Source of the DNA: Anaerolineales bacterium UBA6055
GTDB taxonomy: Bacteria > Chloroflexota > Anaerolineae > Aggregatilineales > Phototrophicaceae
Assembly (NCBI GenBank): GCA_002428985.1
Contig: DIYL01000047.1
Location: 1-64,000 of the forward strand
Reading direction: 5' to 3'
Length of the DNA: 64,000 nt
Part shown: positions 1-8,607 of the stretch, piece after piece
How positions within the stretch are numbered: position 1 is the stretch's first letter
Layout: each line of letters starts with the position of its first letter
The notes under the pieces: generated by a model
Told to the model about the DNA's origin: nothing
Seen by the model: only the letters and a program-made list of their open reading frames with translations
Databases searched by the model: none
Translations under genes and position numbers: made by a program

Positions 1-735
1 CCGATCGATTCTGAAACGCTACAGTTGTTTCTATACTGTTTGGTATTGTCCTTGCAGGGGCATATTTAATAAGTCGAACGCGTAGAATAAAATACAATAT
101 TCTACCTGTAGTGGTCTCAGTGAGTTCATTACTTATTTTTGTTGTATTGTCGTTCTATCCAAATTCAATTACGCTGAACAATCGTAGCTTTCTCACACCC
201 CAGCTTTGCTACTCTGGTTGTTGGATTCATACTGGCTTACTTGCTGAAGTATTCTTATTTCAATTCACGACTGAGCAACGAATCACTCATCATCGTCGGT
301 ATTATCGTTATGCTTGGTATTCAGAATATGGGGCAATATTTTTTGATTTCTGATGATGAGAGCATAATTGATCCATAGATTGAAGTTGCCCTTTGGGCAA
401 AAGATAACCTCCCACCAGATAGCTTGGTATTTCCTGCCTTTATTTTTGATAGGTCCGCGCGTGTTCCACTAGAATTTAGACACTGGTCGGGTTTAGGCAT
501 TACCCATTCGGGACGCGACTTAACAATGATCGCGCATAGTTATGTATATGAGTATCCATACTATAATCAGAGATTTAATGACATCGTTGCGACATATAAT
601 GATGAACCACTAATGATTGAAACCGCAAAAGATCTGCAAGCTGATTATATTTTAGCGCCGAATAATAAGTTGAATGCCGATACCCTACCAACGGTCTATC
701 AAAATGATGAATTTACAATATATCAATTGCCCTAA
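1..735 (+). pseudogene. Decayed C-terminal part of a polytopic membrane protein (glycosyltransferase-like)
   Basis: Reading passes through hydrophobic, membrane-like sequence in one frame (about 15-200), continues in the next frame from about 205 with another hydrophobic helix, meets an in-frame TAG at 376-378, and then runs open to the TAA at 733-735. The last part ends with a soluble tail containing ADYILAPNNK and DEFTIYQLP. That shape, with several membrane helices and then a short conserved-looking tail, resembles large membrane glycosyltransferases or unannotated polytopic proteins. I could not name the family. At least one indel and one stop are needed, so I treat it as a pseudogene cut by the window edge. 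Sequencing error could account for a single lesion but less easily for two. Confidence 0.6.
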
Positions 736-949
736 ATCGATGCTCGCTGTCTAATTCAGATTTAGTCGCATATCGACAAGAAACCGTGAATTGGCTTTGC
801 ATTAAGTCCATTTGGTGTTCTATTGCGATACCTTGTGAAATATCGCCTTTTAATCTTGCTCTCATTTTAACGCCTTGAAGTGGTCCCTACGTCATAGCGT
901 ATTCTGCTTTATGTAATGATTTATCAGTACATGGATATAGAGTGATTGA

Positions 950-1354
950 ATGATGGCAAATTCCAATGATTTAAGAGCAGTCGGGTTAGGCTTTTTCGTT
1001 TGGTTCGTGGTTCTCATTATTATGCGGATTCTAAATGCATCTGTGTTTAGTGCAGGTAACCCATGGCTTATCGTGTTCTATATCGCGAGTTTTCCTGCAG
1101 GGATTATCTTTACGATGCTCATGCGTCGGCTTATGAATCTTCACATGCGTGATATGCTACGACCAATGGTCATTTTTGCAATTGTAGCAATCATGATGGA
1201 TGGGTTCTCATTTGCTTTTACCGACTTCTATGGCGTGGGTGAACATGAAGTGTATGCCGCAGCTTATCTGCTGTGGGCACCGGGCGTATTCTTATTGTGT
1301 GCGCTCTGGTTAATTGATCGTGCCAAACAAACAGATGAGTCATATACATCCTAG
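950..1354 (+). CDS. Small four-helix membrane protein, DUF5367-like (copy 1)
   Basis: This is a 134-residue protein made almost entirely of four hydrophobic segments (about residues 10-30, 40-62, 75-95 and 105-127) with no signal peptide. It is a paralogue of the product at 2267-2695: both share an Arg in helix 1, a VFS turn, a Pro in helix 2, an (M/L)MDG/MLDG motif and an FTD.Y motif near residue 88. The general shape fits DUF5367, assigned from memory and not from a search. Two ATG codons start the frame (950 and 953) and either could be used. It lies just upstream of a MerR regulator, which suggests that the regulator controls one or both membrane proteins. The function is unknown. Confidence 0.75.
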   Translation: MMANSNDLRAVGLGFFVWFVVLIIMRILNASVFSAGNPWLIVFYIASFPAGIIFTMLMRRLMNLHMRDMLRPMVIFAIVAIMMDGFSFAFTDFYGVGEHEVYAAAYLLWAPGVFLLCALWLIDRAKQTDESYTS

Positions 1355-1410
1355 TTGCTCATAGCATGATGATAATATAGGGTTTAAAACAATTATCAGA
1401 GTGATTACCA

Positions 1411-2226
1411 ATGACTAAAATGACATTTACCATCGGTGAGGTTGCTACATTATTAGGGATCACACCGAAGACGATCAAACACTATCATGACATTGGTCTA
1501 CTGCCAGAGCCTCAGCGTGATAGCAACCAATATCGTCTTTACAGCATGTCTGACATTCAACAACTACAGCAGATTTTACGCTTAAAGCAATTCGGGTTAT
1601 CACTTAAGCAAATTGATATCATCATCAAATCGAGCGACCCTGATACTGTTGCTAAAACAGTCTTGAGTCAGCATCGTAATAACATTCACGATAAGATTGC
1701 CAAGTTACAGCACCAACTGAACGAAACAGAAACGGTTCTAAATACAGACCGTCCAATAACGCAATTAAACCAAACCAGTCAAAGTGAAGTTTCTTCTGCG
1801 GTAGTCCTGTCTGATACGCTTAAACGCCAAAACAGTGGGTTGTCTGATCTTCTGATCGAGATCGAACATGATGCATTATCTCAGCTAGACAGATTTGAGT
1901 GGGAGTCCAGCTACGAATTCTTTTGGTACTGTGCTGGCAGAAGATTTATTGAAGAGGTAAGTGATGAGCGTTTACTCGTCTTTTGGCTGGAACGGTACCT
2001 TGCCTTAAAGACGATGGCTCCCGACGATTTACAAGCCCAATCATGGTTGAACGAGCTAAAATATACCGCTGAGCGACGAATACTTGCAAATGCACTAGCA
2101 CTCCCCATGTTCACGCATCTACCACAAGAAGATCAACAACAGATTGCTCGCTTGTTGCCATCCCTGCTTCATGAGGAAGGGTCTTTGTTGCAAAAGCAAT
2201 TTCTCGCACTGCTGTTCGGATCATGA
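1411..2226 (+). CDS. MerR-family transcriptional regulator
   Basis: The N-terminal 70 residues form a MerR winged helix-turn-helix: FTIGEVATLLGITPKTIKHY, then an IGLLPEP turn and a YRLYS wing motif. A coiled dimerisation helix follows at about residues 75-120. The remaining 150 residues form a helical effector domain that I do not recognise. It has no metal-binding Cys cluster, so it is not a typical CueR/ZntR/MerR metal sensor and more likely resembles drug- or stress-responsive members. It starts 56 bp after a DUF5367-like gene and is followed 40 bp later by that gene's paralogue, so all three may be cotranscribed. Typical MerR regulators are about 110-280 residues, so the length is normal for a ligand-binding type. 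Confidence 0.85.
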   Translation: MTKMTFTIGEVATLLGITPKTIKHYHDIGLLPEPQRDSNQYRLYSMSDIQQLQQILRLKQFGLSLKQIDIIIKSSDPDTVAKTVLSQHRNNIHDKIAKLQHQLNETETVLNTDRPITQLNQTSQSEVSSAVVLSDTLKRQNSGLSDLLIEIEHDALSQLDRFEWESSYEFFWYCAGRRFIEEVSDERLLVFWLERYLALKTMAPDDLQAQSWLNELKYTAERRILANALALPMFTHLPQEDQQQIARLLPSLLHEEGSLLQKQFLALLFGS

Positions 2227-2266
2227 GTGAGTGTTATGAACTTAGTTATAATTTAGGAGTTTTCAA

Positions 2267-2695
2267 ATGTCAGATCAAAATCTTGTAGCTAGCCGCCCGA
2301 CTTATACGGCTAATCAATACCTGTTATATATCGTCATCGGTTTTGTCATATGGGTGAGTGGTGTCATACTGGTTCGGTTATTAGGATCGGCGGTTTTTTC
2401 TCAGGATAGCCCCATTTTATTACTCTTCTTTGGCGCATCAATTCCGTTTGGTATTCTAATTCAATACCTGATACCGTTAATCATCAGACAACCTATGCAG
2501 AATATGATGATACCGATTATTGTGATGGTCGCTACAACACTCATGTTAGATGGCATTGCTATTACATTTACTGATATTTATAGTGCAGAGACTAGCATGA
2601 AGATGGTCGTGGGGGGATGGCTACTCTGGACATTTGGGACGCAGTTAGTGGTTAGCCTCATCGTCATTAATCGCGCGAACAATCCTCAACAATAG
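2267..2695 (+). CDS. Small four-helix membrane protein, DUF5367-like (copy 2)
   Basis: This 142-residue protein has four predicted membrane helices and a short polar N-terminus. It is a diverged paralogue of the protein at 950-1354, keeping the helix-1 Arg, the AVFS turn, the MLDG motif and the FTDIY motif. A good ribosome site (AGGAG at 2255-2259) precedes the ATG. It follows the MerR gene by 40 bp on the same strand. The order membrane protein, MerR, membrane protein suggests duplication around the regulator or insertion of the regulator between two copies. The biochemical role is unknown. Confidence 0.75.
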   Translation: MSDQNLVASRPTYTANQYLLYIVIGFVIWVSGVILVRLLGSAVFSQDSPILLLFFGASIPFGILIQYLIPLIIRQPMQNMMIPIIVMVATTLMLDGIAITFTDIYSAETSMKMVVGGWLLWTFGTQLVVSLIVINRANNPQQ

Positions 2696-2772
2696 TCAAT
2701 ATCTGATACGTCCACAAAGCAAGCTTTAACCAATGCAGTAATCTTGTATTGCATCAAGACTGTATATAAAAG

Positions 2773-2793
2773 CAAAAAGCCACAGTTGTGGCT
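2773..2793 (-). terminator. Hairpin terminator behind tRNA-Val
   Basis: On the minus strand a perfect 7-bp stem (AGCCACA with TGTGGCT) closes on a two-base loop and is followed by five T residues. It starts 9 nt after the tRNA 3' end, so it fits a Rho-independent terminator for that gene. Confidence 0.7.
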
Positions 2794-2801
2794 CTTGTTT
2801 G

Positions 2802-2874
2802 TGGGCTGTACAGAACTCGAATCTGTAACCTCCTCGACGTCAACGAGGCGCTCTGCCAGTTGAGCTAACGGCCC
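2802..2874 (-). tRNA. tRNA-Val, anticodon GAC
   Basis: The reverse complement folds as a 73-nt cloverleaf. It has acceptor GGGCCGT with ACAGCCC, a D-arm GCTC/GAGC, an anticodon stem CCTCG/CGAGG around the loop TTGACGT, and a T-arm ACAGA/TCTGT with a TTCGAGT loop. The anticodon is GAC, so the amino acid is valine. CCA is not encoded: CAA follows the discriminator A. Position 5-68 of the acceptor stem is a C-A mismatch, which is unusual. A terminator hairpin lies directly downstream. Confidence 0.9.
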
Positions 2875-3018
2875 AAAGTGTAAAATATAGTATACACAGT
2901 TTCGGCTAAAATGCAAGTCTCTGCTGGCAAATATCCGGAGCTTTTACAAAGTCGTTTTGCAATAGAGAGTGAATAAGTTCCTCATAAAACACAAGCAAGG
3001 AAACGCGCGAAGACAATC

Positions 3019-3047
3019 AAAAAAGGGTGACTCCGAAGAATCACCCT
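3019..3047 (-). terminator. Strong UUCG-loop terminator
   Basis: On the minus strand a 10-bp stem beginning AGGGTGA closes on a TTCG tetraloop and is followed by a run of five to six T residues. It lies about 100 bp downstream of the end of the minus-strand gene at 3146-4582. On the plus strand the hairpin is followed by AACTTTTCC, so it could also act weakly in that direction. Confidence 0.8.
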
Positions 3048-3145
3048 AACTTTTCCCTCTAGCAAAACTGATGTTACTCGTTGAGTACCCATCAGCGTAT
3101 TATCATTCTACCATGTTATGATCCAGATAGTAGGAAACTCTCATA

Positions 3146-4582
3146 TTAGAGATTTTGTTCAATGGGTTTCCGCTGTCGCGATAGCCACCAATGAAGCACC
3201 CACACAAACACGTATGCGGACAAAATGAATAGTAATGGGTCGGTTGGGGCACGGTAACGTGTCGATGGATGGAAGATCAGATAAATGAGCGTCTGGCTGA
3301 TTTGGATGAACCATAACAACGACACATCACGCCATTCCCGACGCGATAACCACAGCCCAACAAATGACAACAACCACAATCCGCCGAAGTAGAGAATATG
3401 CACCGTACGCCCGATGACGTTAAATAAGCTATCATCTTCATATGCCGCATTCGATGAGGTCACCCCAGTCTGCGATCTATCTGTTAAAACTAAAACTTCG
3501 CCTGTGTCACTCAGTTGGAGGCGTTCACCTTCCCGTAAATTCCTAAGTGGTGTGACTTGTGGATTCCAGTAAATCCAAAATTTGACCCACAATAATTCCG
3601 GAATTTTATCAGGATTTTCGCGTAGATAGCGCACACCCTCTTGCATCAGTGCACTGTTGATAATGTAGCGGTCGTCGGTATCGGGCATATTGTCGGGTGG
3701 TGTTGACCACTGCACATCATATCCGGCGCGGAAATACGGTACAGTCTGCGGATTATTACCTTGATACACATTCTCGCCACTGTTTAGCGCAACCGCAACA
3801 AACCCACCATGAATCTCATACCCGCGTATCATCCACGGTACGAGCACTAACACACTGACAATTGCCACAGGTAGAAGGCGCAAGACCGTCTGCATGAAGC
3901 TCAATCGGAATAAAAACCAGAACACAATCAAAATCGCTAACGGTGGGAGCAATGCCCGCGCTAATGCGGATACACCGAGGACAACCCCGCCTGCAATCGC
4001 AATCAAAAGTGTATTACGGTCGAAGACTTCGCGGTCTCGCAGTATGATCATCAACCACACAAACAAGTGCATAATCATGATCCATAATGGCGTATCAATG
4101 AGCGTTAAATTCTGGAATATCAGATACGGATAGAGCGCAAAGAATAACCCGCTAAACGTGCCAATCCAGTCACCCCATGTGCTATCTGCAGTTAATTGTC
4201 GCCGGAACAATCGGCGCGAAATATCAAACAGGAGCCAGATAGCAACCAAGTCAAACAGCGTGTGCATGAAACCTAAGGCAATATAATCACGTCCGGCAAT
4301 TGCGTATAAACCTGCTAAAACATAGCTATATAACGGCGGTAATATCGAATCAGCAACACCTGCTTGTCGCCCATAGACACCTGTCTCTAACAAATTGACT
4401 GCATATTCGTCGTAGGCGACTGACCCGTGGATTTCTGTCTCGCCACTACTGAATGCAAATACCGACGGGAACGCCAGCAAAATACCCATACGTGCAACCA
4501 GTGCAATCAACAGAACAAGCAATAGTTTATAGCGATTGATAAAATTCCAGAGCAAGGTCAGATTCTCCACGCTTACGAACAA
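3146..4582 (-). CDS. ArnT/PMT-like (GT39-type) polytopic glycosyltransferase
   Basis: This 478-residue membrane protein has about ten to eleven hydrophobic helices. After the first helix comes an acidic loop with YDEYAVNLLETGVYG, in the position where GT39-type enzymes carry their catalytic Asp/Glu, and then LPPLYSYVLAGLYAIAG. A soluble loop of about 100 residues follows the mid-protein helices and contains GNNPQTVPYFRAGYD. Family members move a sugar from a polyprenyl-phosphate donor to protein or lipid on the outer face of the membrane. The acceptor here is unknown. The frame opens with TTG at 4582, and GTG at 4570 is an alternative start. A UUCG terminator lies downstream and no partner gene is adjacent. 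Confidence 0.75.
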   Translation of the reverse strand: MFVSVENLTLLWNFINRYKLLLVLLIALVARMGILLAFPSVFAFSSGETEIHGSVAYDEYAVNLLETGVYGRQAGVADSILPPLYSYVLAGLYAIAGRDYIALGFMHTLFDLVAIWLLFDISRRLFRRQLTADSTWGDWIGTFSGLFFALYPYLIFQNLTLIDTPLWIMIMHLFVWLMIILRDREVFDRNTLLIAIAGGVVLGVSALARALLPPLAILIVFWFLFRLSFMQTVLRLLPVAIVSVLVLVPWMIRGYEIHGGFVAVALNSGENVYQGNNPQTVPYFRAGYDVQWSTPPDNMPDTDDRYIINSALMQEGVRYLRENPDKIPELLWVKFWIYWNPQVTPLRNLREGERLQLSDTGEVLVLTDRSQTGVTSSNAAYEDDSLFNVIGRTVHILYFGGLWLLSFVGLWLSRREWRDVSLLWFIQISQTLIYLIFHPSTRYRAPTDPLLFILSAYVFVWVLHWWLSRQRKPIEQNL

Positions 4583-4723
4583 CGATCAACAGCGCATTAT
4601 AACAGCGTAACCCTATCCGACAATATTGATCTGATGGCATTTGATGAGCAAATATCTCACCTTTGTATTTTGCAATCAATCTTCATAGAATAAGAGGAGT
4701 AGCAGTAAAGGAAACTAGCGAAA

Positions 4724-5491
4724 ATGACAACTTATCCAATTCAAACTGCACGGGGTGTTGCCAACCGTGCAATGTGTTTGGGAACATTATTAAAGCGTTA
4801 TGGCTTAGAACAAGGCATGAATAGTATTGATGATCTACCTGAAAAAATTCGTGATGGGTGGCATCGTGAACACGAAGGGATTCATCAACACTTGCGCCAA
4901 TGGTGTGCCGAAGAAAAATTACTCGATTACTTCTCTAGCAATGAACGCCTGCTAGTTGATGCAAAGCTTGGCGATTGGCAACAACTCGATTTAGCGATGG
5001 TCAAATGGCGTGGTGAATCGCTCGGTATGATGTTATGGGCATTAGGCGTTGTCGATGTACCCTACTACGACACACAATTCATGAACGAATCCCTGCTTGA
5101 GCCACTCGACTTGATGAACCCGACGATTGACTTCATGTGGCAAGCGGACTTAATTGAACCAGATTTTATCCATCAAGCGCGTGATCTCGCAGAAATCTGG
5201 CATTGGCGCGCCCAAATCACCGAGCAACAAAAACGTGGTGATGCTCCGCTGGAAGGCAAAACATTCGATGATGAGATTAAGCGTGTCGCGCATGATGTTT
5301 ATGTGACAGGCAATCTGCCCGAACTCATCGACGGTGATTTCCCAGTGTTGGGCAAAGCTTATGCTGCGCTCAGCGATGAAGAATTTGAAAAAATCGGCGC
5401 AATTGCTAAAGAACGCCACTACGCACTGAATTGGTTATGCAAACTGAGTGACGATTGGGACAATATACCATTGGAGATTGATGTCAAGTGA
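4724..5491 (+). CDS. DUF4272-family protein
   Basis: This soluble 255-residue protein has features of DUF4272: a central WRGESLGMMLWALG motif, an HWRAQ motif in the middle, and HYALNWLCKLSDDWD near the C-terminus. DUF4272 proteins are common in bacteria but have no established activity. No catalytic metal or nucleotide motif is obvious. The stop overlaps the GTG start of the downstream thioesterase-like gene by four bases (GTGA at 5488-5491), which implies translational coupling. The coupling does not by itself reveal the function. Confidence 0.75.
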   Translation: MTTYPIQTARGVANRAMCLGTLLKRYGLEQGMNSIDDLPEKIRDGWHREHEGIHQHLRQWCAEEKLLDYFSSNERLLVDAKLGDWQQLDLAMVKWRGESLGMMLWALGVVDVPYYDTQFMNESLLEPLDLMNPTIDFMWQADLIEPDFIHQARDLAEIWHWRAQITEQQKRGDAPLEGKTFDDEIKRVAHDVYVTGNLPELIDGDFPVLGKAYAALSDEEFEKIGAIAKERHYALNWLCKLSDDWDNIPLEIDVK

Positions 5492-5952
5492 GCGCGATAC
5501 AAGACTTCTACCCAGATGACACGGCGGTCTGTTATGGCTGTGGGAGACATAACAAACAGGGGCATCATGTGCGGACATTCTGGGATGGAACGACCGGAAC
5601 GGCAACCTTCATGCCGGAAGACTATCACACGGCTTTCCCCGGTGTTGTCTATGGCGGATTATTAGCCAGCATTATAGATTGTCATAGTATCGGGACTGCA
5701 TCAGCAGCGGCATATGACCGCGATGGAATTGACCCAGAGACTGATCATCGCATCACGCATGTCACGGGCAATTTAAATGTCAATTTTCTTAAGCCAACCC
5801 CAATCGGTGTAGAATTGACACTCAAATCTACAATCAAAGAAATCACAGACCGCAAAGCCATCGTCGAAACGGTAGTCATTGCCGATGATGTCGAAACGGT
5901 CAGTGCGTCGGTTGTCGCTGTCCGCGTGCCGACGCGTCGTATGAGCAAGTAA
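5488..5952 (+). CDS. PaaI-type hotdog-fold thioesterase
   Basis: This is a 154-residue single hotdog domain. It begins with a CYGCGRHNKQGHHVR segment typical of the CFGCG...N..GL entry of this family. Then come FPGVVYGGLLASIIDCHSIG, which is the hotdog helix with the usual HGG/YGG-D active region, and VNFLKPTPIG before the last strands. Such enzymes hydrolyse acyl-CoA or related thioesters in the cytoplasm; the substrate cannot be told. It starts with GTG overlapping the stop of the DUF4272 gene. It converges tail to tail with sbcD, with no gap between the two stop codons. Confidence 0.85.
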   Translation: MSAIQDFYPDDTAVCYGCGRHNKQGHHVRTFWDGTTGTATFMPEDYHTAFPGVVYGGLLASIIDCHSIGTASAAAYDRDGIDPETDHRITHVTGNLNVNFLKPTPIGVELTLKSTIKEITDRKAIVETVVIADDVETVSASVVAVRVPTRRMSK

Positions 5953-7194
5953 TTATTCTTGGTCGATTAAATCTTTGGCTTTTTCGAGGAGTTCTTCTCG
6001 GCGTGCGCCACCGACATCTAAACTGATGAAATAGCGATCCAATAGCTCCGTTGGGGTCAATCCTTCGGGGCTAACATCCAACCGTGACCGATCGCGACGC
6101 TCAACTTCTTTGCGAATCCCCGCTACGTGGAAAACGCCTGCCCGCTTCAGTTGGTCGAAGATTGCGCCATCTTTGAGCATGGCTTCGGTTTCTGGTGTCA
6201 GTTGGATAATCAACCGAACCACCGCATCCCGCAATAAATGGCGTTTCATCTGGTCGAGAACTTGCTGTGTTGGGTTACTCACCGTACGACAGTCAACCCG
6301 CAACGTTACCATTGGTCGCGCTTCGACAGTCTCAAATTCCCAAGTTGTCTGATTGCGCTGTAAATTCACCCAGCAGAAGCCTTTGGTATCGCCTTCTTCG
6401 CCAAAGTCAATCCGCTCAAGGCTACCACTGTAAACGACTGATGGCACGCCGTCACGCTCGCGTGTTAAATTCTGATGTTTGTGGATATGCCCAAGGGCGA
6501 CATAATCCCAGCGTAGATCAGCCAATTGCGATAAATCCATCTGAACATCACGCCCTAACATGACACTGCGCTCACTGCCCCACACTGCACCAGCCACCGT
6601 AAAATGTCCGGTCAATAAGCGGGGTAAATTATCTCCAGCGAGGGTATCGGCTTCTTCTGCCATTTGATCTAGCAAGCCGTGTAGGATGCGTTGTAATTCT
6701 GCATCTTGTTCGGCGACGGTCATACCGCGGGTGTTGATGTCTTGCATAATCCGTGCCCGAATCGGATATGGTGCAGTACCGACGACAACGTCACCCCGTT
6801 TGGTCTCGATTGTCTTCACCTCGTAATCTTGTGCTACCCAGACATTGGGTACGTCTAATGTTTCATAGATTTCAATCGTTGAGGCTTTGACGGCATTAAT
6901 CGGTAAGTCGTGATTACCAACCAGAAGCACCGTCGGCGCGAGTTGAGATAAATCCCGTATGCGATGAGCAAACTCGCGCTGATAGGTCTGGTTAGGGCTA
7001 CGTGTTTTGAACGCATCACCCGCAAAAATAACGAGGTCAACATCATTGTCATGCGCATACTCGACCATATCATCCATCCGGCGCAGAAAATCCACCACCC
7101 GGCTACTGACACCTGAGTTGGTATCGGTCTTGCCGTAATTTTCCATGCCAATGTGGACATCAGCAAAATGTAAGACGCGGATGGGATCGGTCAT
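5953..7194 (-). CDS. sbcD: SbcD/Mre11-type DNA repair nuclease subunit
   Basis: This is a calcineurin-like phosphoesterase of 413 residues. The metal-site motifs appear in order: FADVHIG (residues 9-15), FAGDAF, VGNHDLP, LTGHFTV and LGHIHKHQ. The C-terminal half has the capping domain seen in SbcD/Mre11 exonucleases, which cut DNA ends and hairpins together with the SbcC/Rad50 ATPase. No sbcC gene is in the window, so the partner is elsewhere or lies outside. A small unknown gene starts 30 bp upstream on the same strand and is probably cotranscribed. Confidence 0.88.
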   Translation of the reverse strand: MTDPIRVLHFADVHIGMENYGKTDTNSGVSSRVVDFLRRMDDMVEYAHDNDVDLVIFAGDAFKTRSPNQTYQREFAHRIRDLSQLAPTVLLVGNHDLPINAVKASTIEIYETLDVPNVWVAQDYEVKTIETKRGDVVVGTAPYPIRARIMQDINTRGMTVAEQDAELQRILHGLLDQMAEEADTLAGDNLPRLLTGHFTVAGAVWGSERSVMLGRDVQMDLSQLADLRWDYVALGHIHKHQNLTRERDGVPSVVYSGSLERIDFGEEGDTKGFCWVNLQRNQTTWEFETVEARPMVTLRVDCRTVSNPTQQVLDQMKRHLLRDAVVRLIIQLTPETEAMLKDGAIFDQLKRAGVFHVAGIRKEVERRDRSRLDVSPEGLTPTELLDRYFISLDVGGARREELLEKAKDLIDQE

Positions 7195-7224
7195 GATGGG
7201 ATACTTTCTTTAATTCAACAGTGC

Positions 7225-7599
7225 CTACGCGTGATCTTCGTCGCCTGTACCAACGGGTTCGTTGGTGGTTGTGACACTCGTCCATTGTGGATTATCACCA
7301 CGGAGGTGTCCATAAATAGGCTTTTCGTTACGTAGAATATCAACGAATGCGCTAATATCCCGAATTGGCATGAAGATGCTACCCATATTTTTTTCGAGGT
7401 CAACAACGGGGGCTGGTGTTTCGCTATCTTCACTGAGGAAATACACATCCAAACGATAGTCTTCGGTGTCTTGTGTCCCGACACCCGTCAAGCGTACCAA
7501 CCCACGAATTTTTGCTGTAATTCCATCAAAATCACGTTCTTCGAGTTGTCGCCAGATCACCATATAATTTTTGATTTCAAAAATTGCTACGCTCGCCAT
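7225..7599 (-). CDS. Hypothetical protein in operon with sbcD
   Basis: This 124-residue soluble protein has no recognisable motif. It begins MASVAIFEIKNYMVIWRQ and has a mid-protein GSIFMPIRDISAFVDIL segment. The C-terminal 25 residues are polar and low in structure. GAGGGA lies about nine bases before the ATG and supports the start. It sits 30 bp upstream of sbcD on the same strand, so cotranscription is likely. I cannot assign a role; a link to DNA repair would rest on position only. Confidence 0.7.
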   Translation of the reverse strand: MASVAIFEIKNYMVIWRQLEERDFDGITAKIRGLVRLTGVGTQDTEDYRLDVYFLSEDSETPAPVVDLEKNMGSIFMPIRDISAFVDILRNEKPIYGHLRGDNPQWTSVTTTNEPVGTGDEDHA

Positions 7600-7954
7600 A
7601 TGCTTTGTCCCTCACGGATTGTTGGTCGTTGTCAAAAACAATCTGATTGTATCGGAAAATTCGATACACGTCATTATTATATAAGGGTTCAGGAAATTAT
7701 GGGACAAATATGGTGCAGAATTTCTTAAACGTGTGCTGAGAAAAGGTGAATTGTTAAAATACAGAGGTAAGCCAGAATCATGAACCGTGCGTAATAGATA
7801 GCCATAGTCAGTCCTTTCGGTCGGTCACGTAGATGGTACGCGATGATATGAGTAATTCCCCAACTTGAAAACTGACGCTTTCCCTACGCTCTGCAAGATC
7901 AAATTTTAGGATGCTAGCATATAAACAGTTATCAACTAGTTGAGGATGATTGAT
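7600..7954. other. Intergenic region between divergent genes
   Basis: This gap of about 355 bp separates the minus-strand sbcD unit from a plus-strand small gene and must hold both promoters. A TATAATA-like box on the minus strand near 7675 is the only suggestive element. I see no gene, repeat or clear hairpin. Confidence 0.5.
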
Positions 7955-8338
7955 ATGGATTTAACCGGTATTTGGCAAAGCGATATATCCCAACCTAGTC
8001 ATATGATACATGTTTGGATAATCATTGATCATGGGAATAAGATAAAAATATATATGCGGTGGTTTAACCGATCTGATTACCATGTTAGACACACGAAACC
8101 TAACAAGATAGCTCAAATGGAAGTCGAGAAACTATCTGATCGATTGACAATAATTGATAACAATACATTGTCTTTTAAGGGCTGGGAACAACATCAGAAT
8201 CAGACTGAAATACTTGAAAACTTGTTATTTTATCGCCGAAACCTAGGAATGTTTGCCCCTGTAGTTAAAGCATATGTTCGCACATTTCAGTCCAGTGGCT
8301 TCTGGCTGTTTATTTTAAATCCGTGGATGGGCGAGTGA
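7955..8338 (+). CDS. Hypothetical small protein, lipocalin-like opening
   Basis: This is a 127-residue protein if it starts at the ATG at 7955, which has GAGG at 7942-7945 at good spacing. A TTG at 7940 is also in frame but overlaps that ribosome site. The opening MDLTGIWQSD resembles the start of small beta-barrel proteins in which a Thr-Gly-x-Trp strand begins the barrel. That resemblance is weak evidence. The C-terminus is hydrophobic (FWLFILNPWMG). It is AT-richer than its neighbours. The function is unknown. Confidence 0.6.
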   Translation: MDLTGIWQSDISQPSHMIHVWIIIDHGNKIKIYMRWFNRSDYHVRHTKPNKIAQMEVEKLSDRLTIIDNNTLSFKGWEQHQNQTEILENLLFYRRNLGMFAPVVKAYVRTFQSSGFWLFILNPWMGE

Positions 8339-8607
8339 TCCTAAGGCGTGTAGTGTTCTAGAAGATATACGAGCGTTGGCTGAACATGGATACCTGATAC
8401 GAATATGGAGCGCTTCACTGACCCCGATCATCCTGATTTCTGGGAGCCACCGACGGAGAACTCAAATTCGGATGACGTAAGATAAAACAGCCGTAAATAC
8501 ATCTGACTAGTACAAGCTAATTTACCAGAATGACTTAACGCACCCATAACCAACAGGTGGTATACTAGGCGATATTTTATACATAGACTACAGATCGGAG
8601 AACTATT

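Noticed and set aside
8405..8485. A 26-codon frame with an ERFTDPDHPDFWEPP peptide
   Set aside because: It is short and has no ribosome site or neighbour. The preceding 30 codons in another frame could form a decayed gene, but this is not provable.
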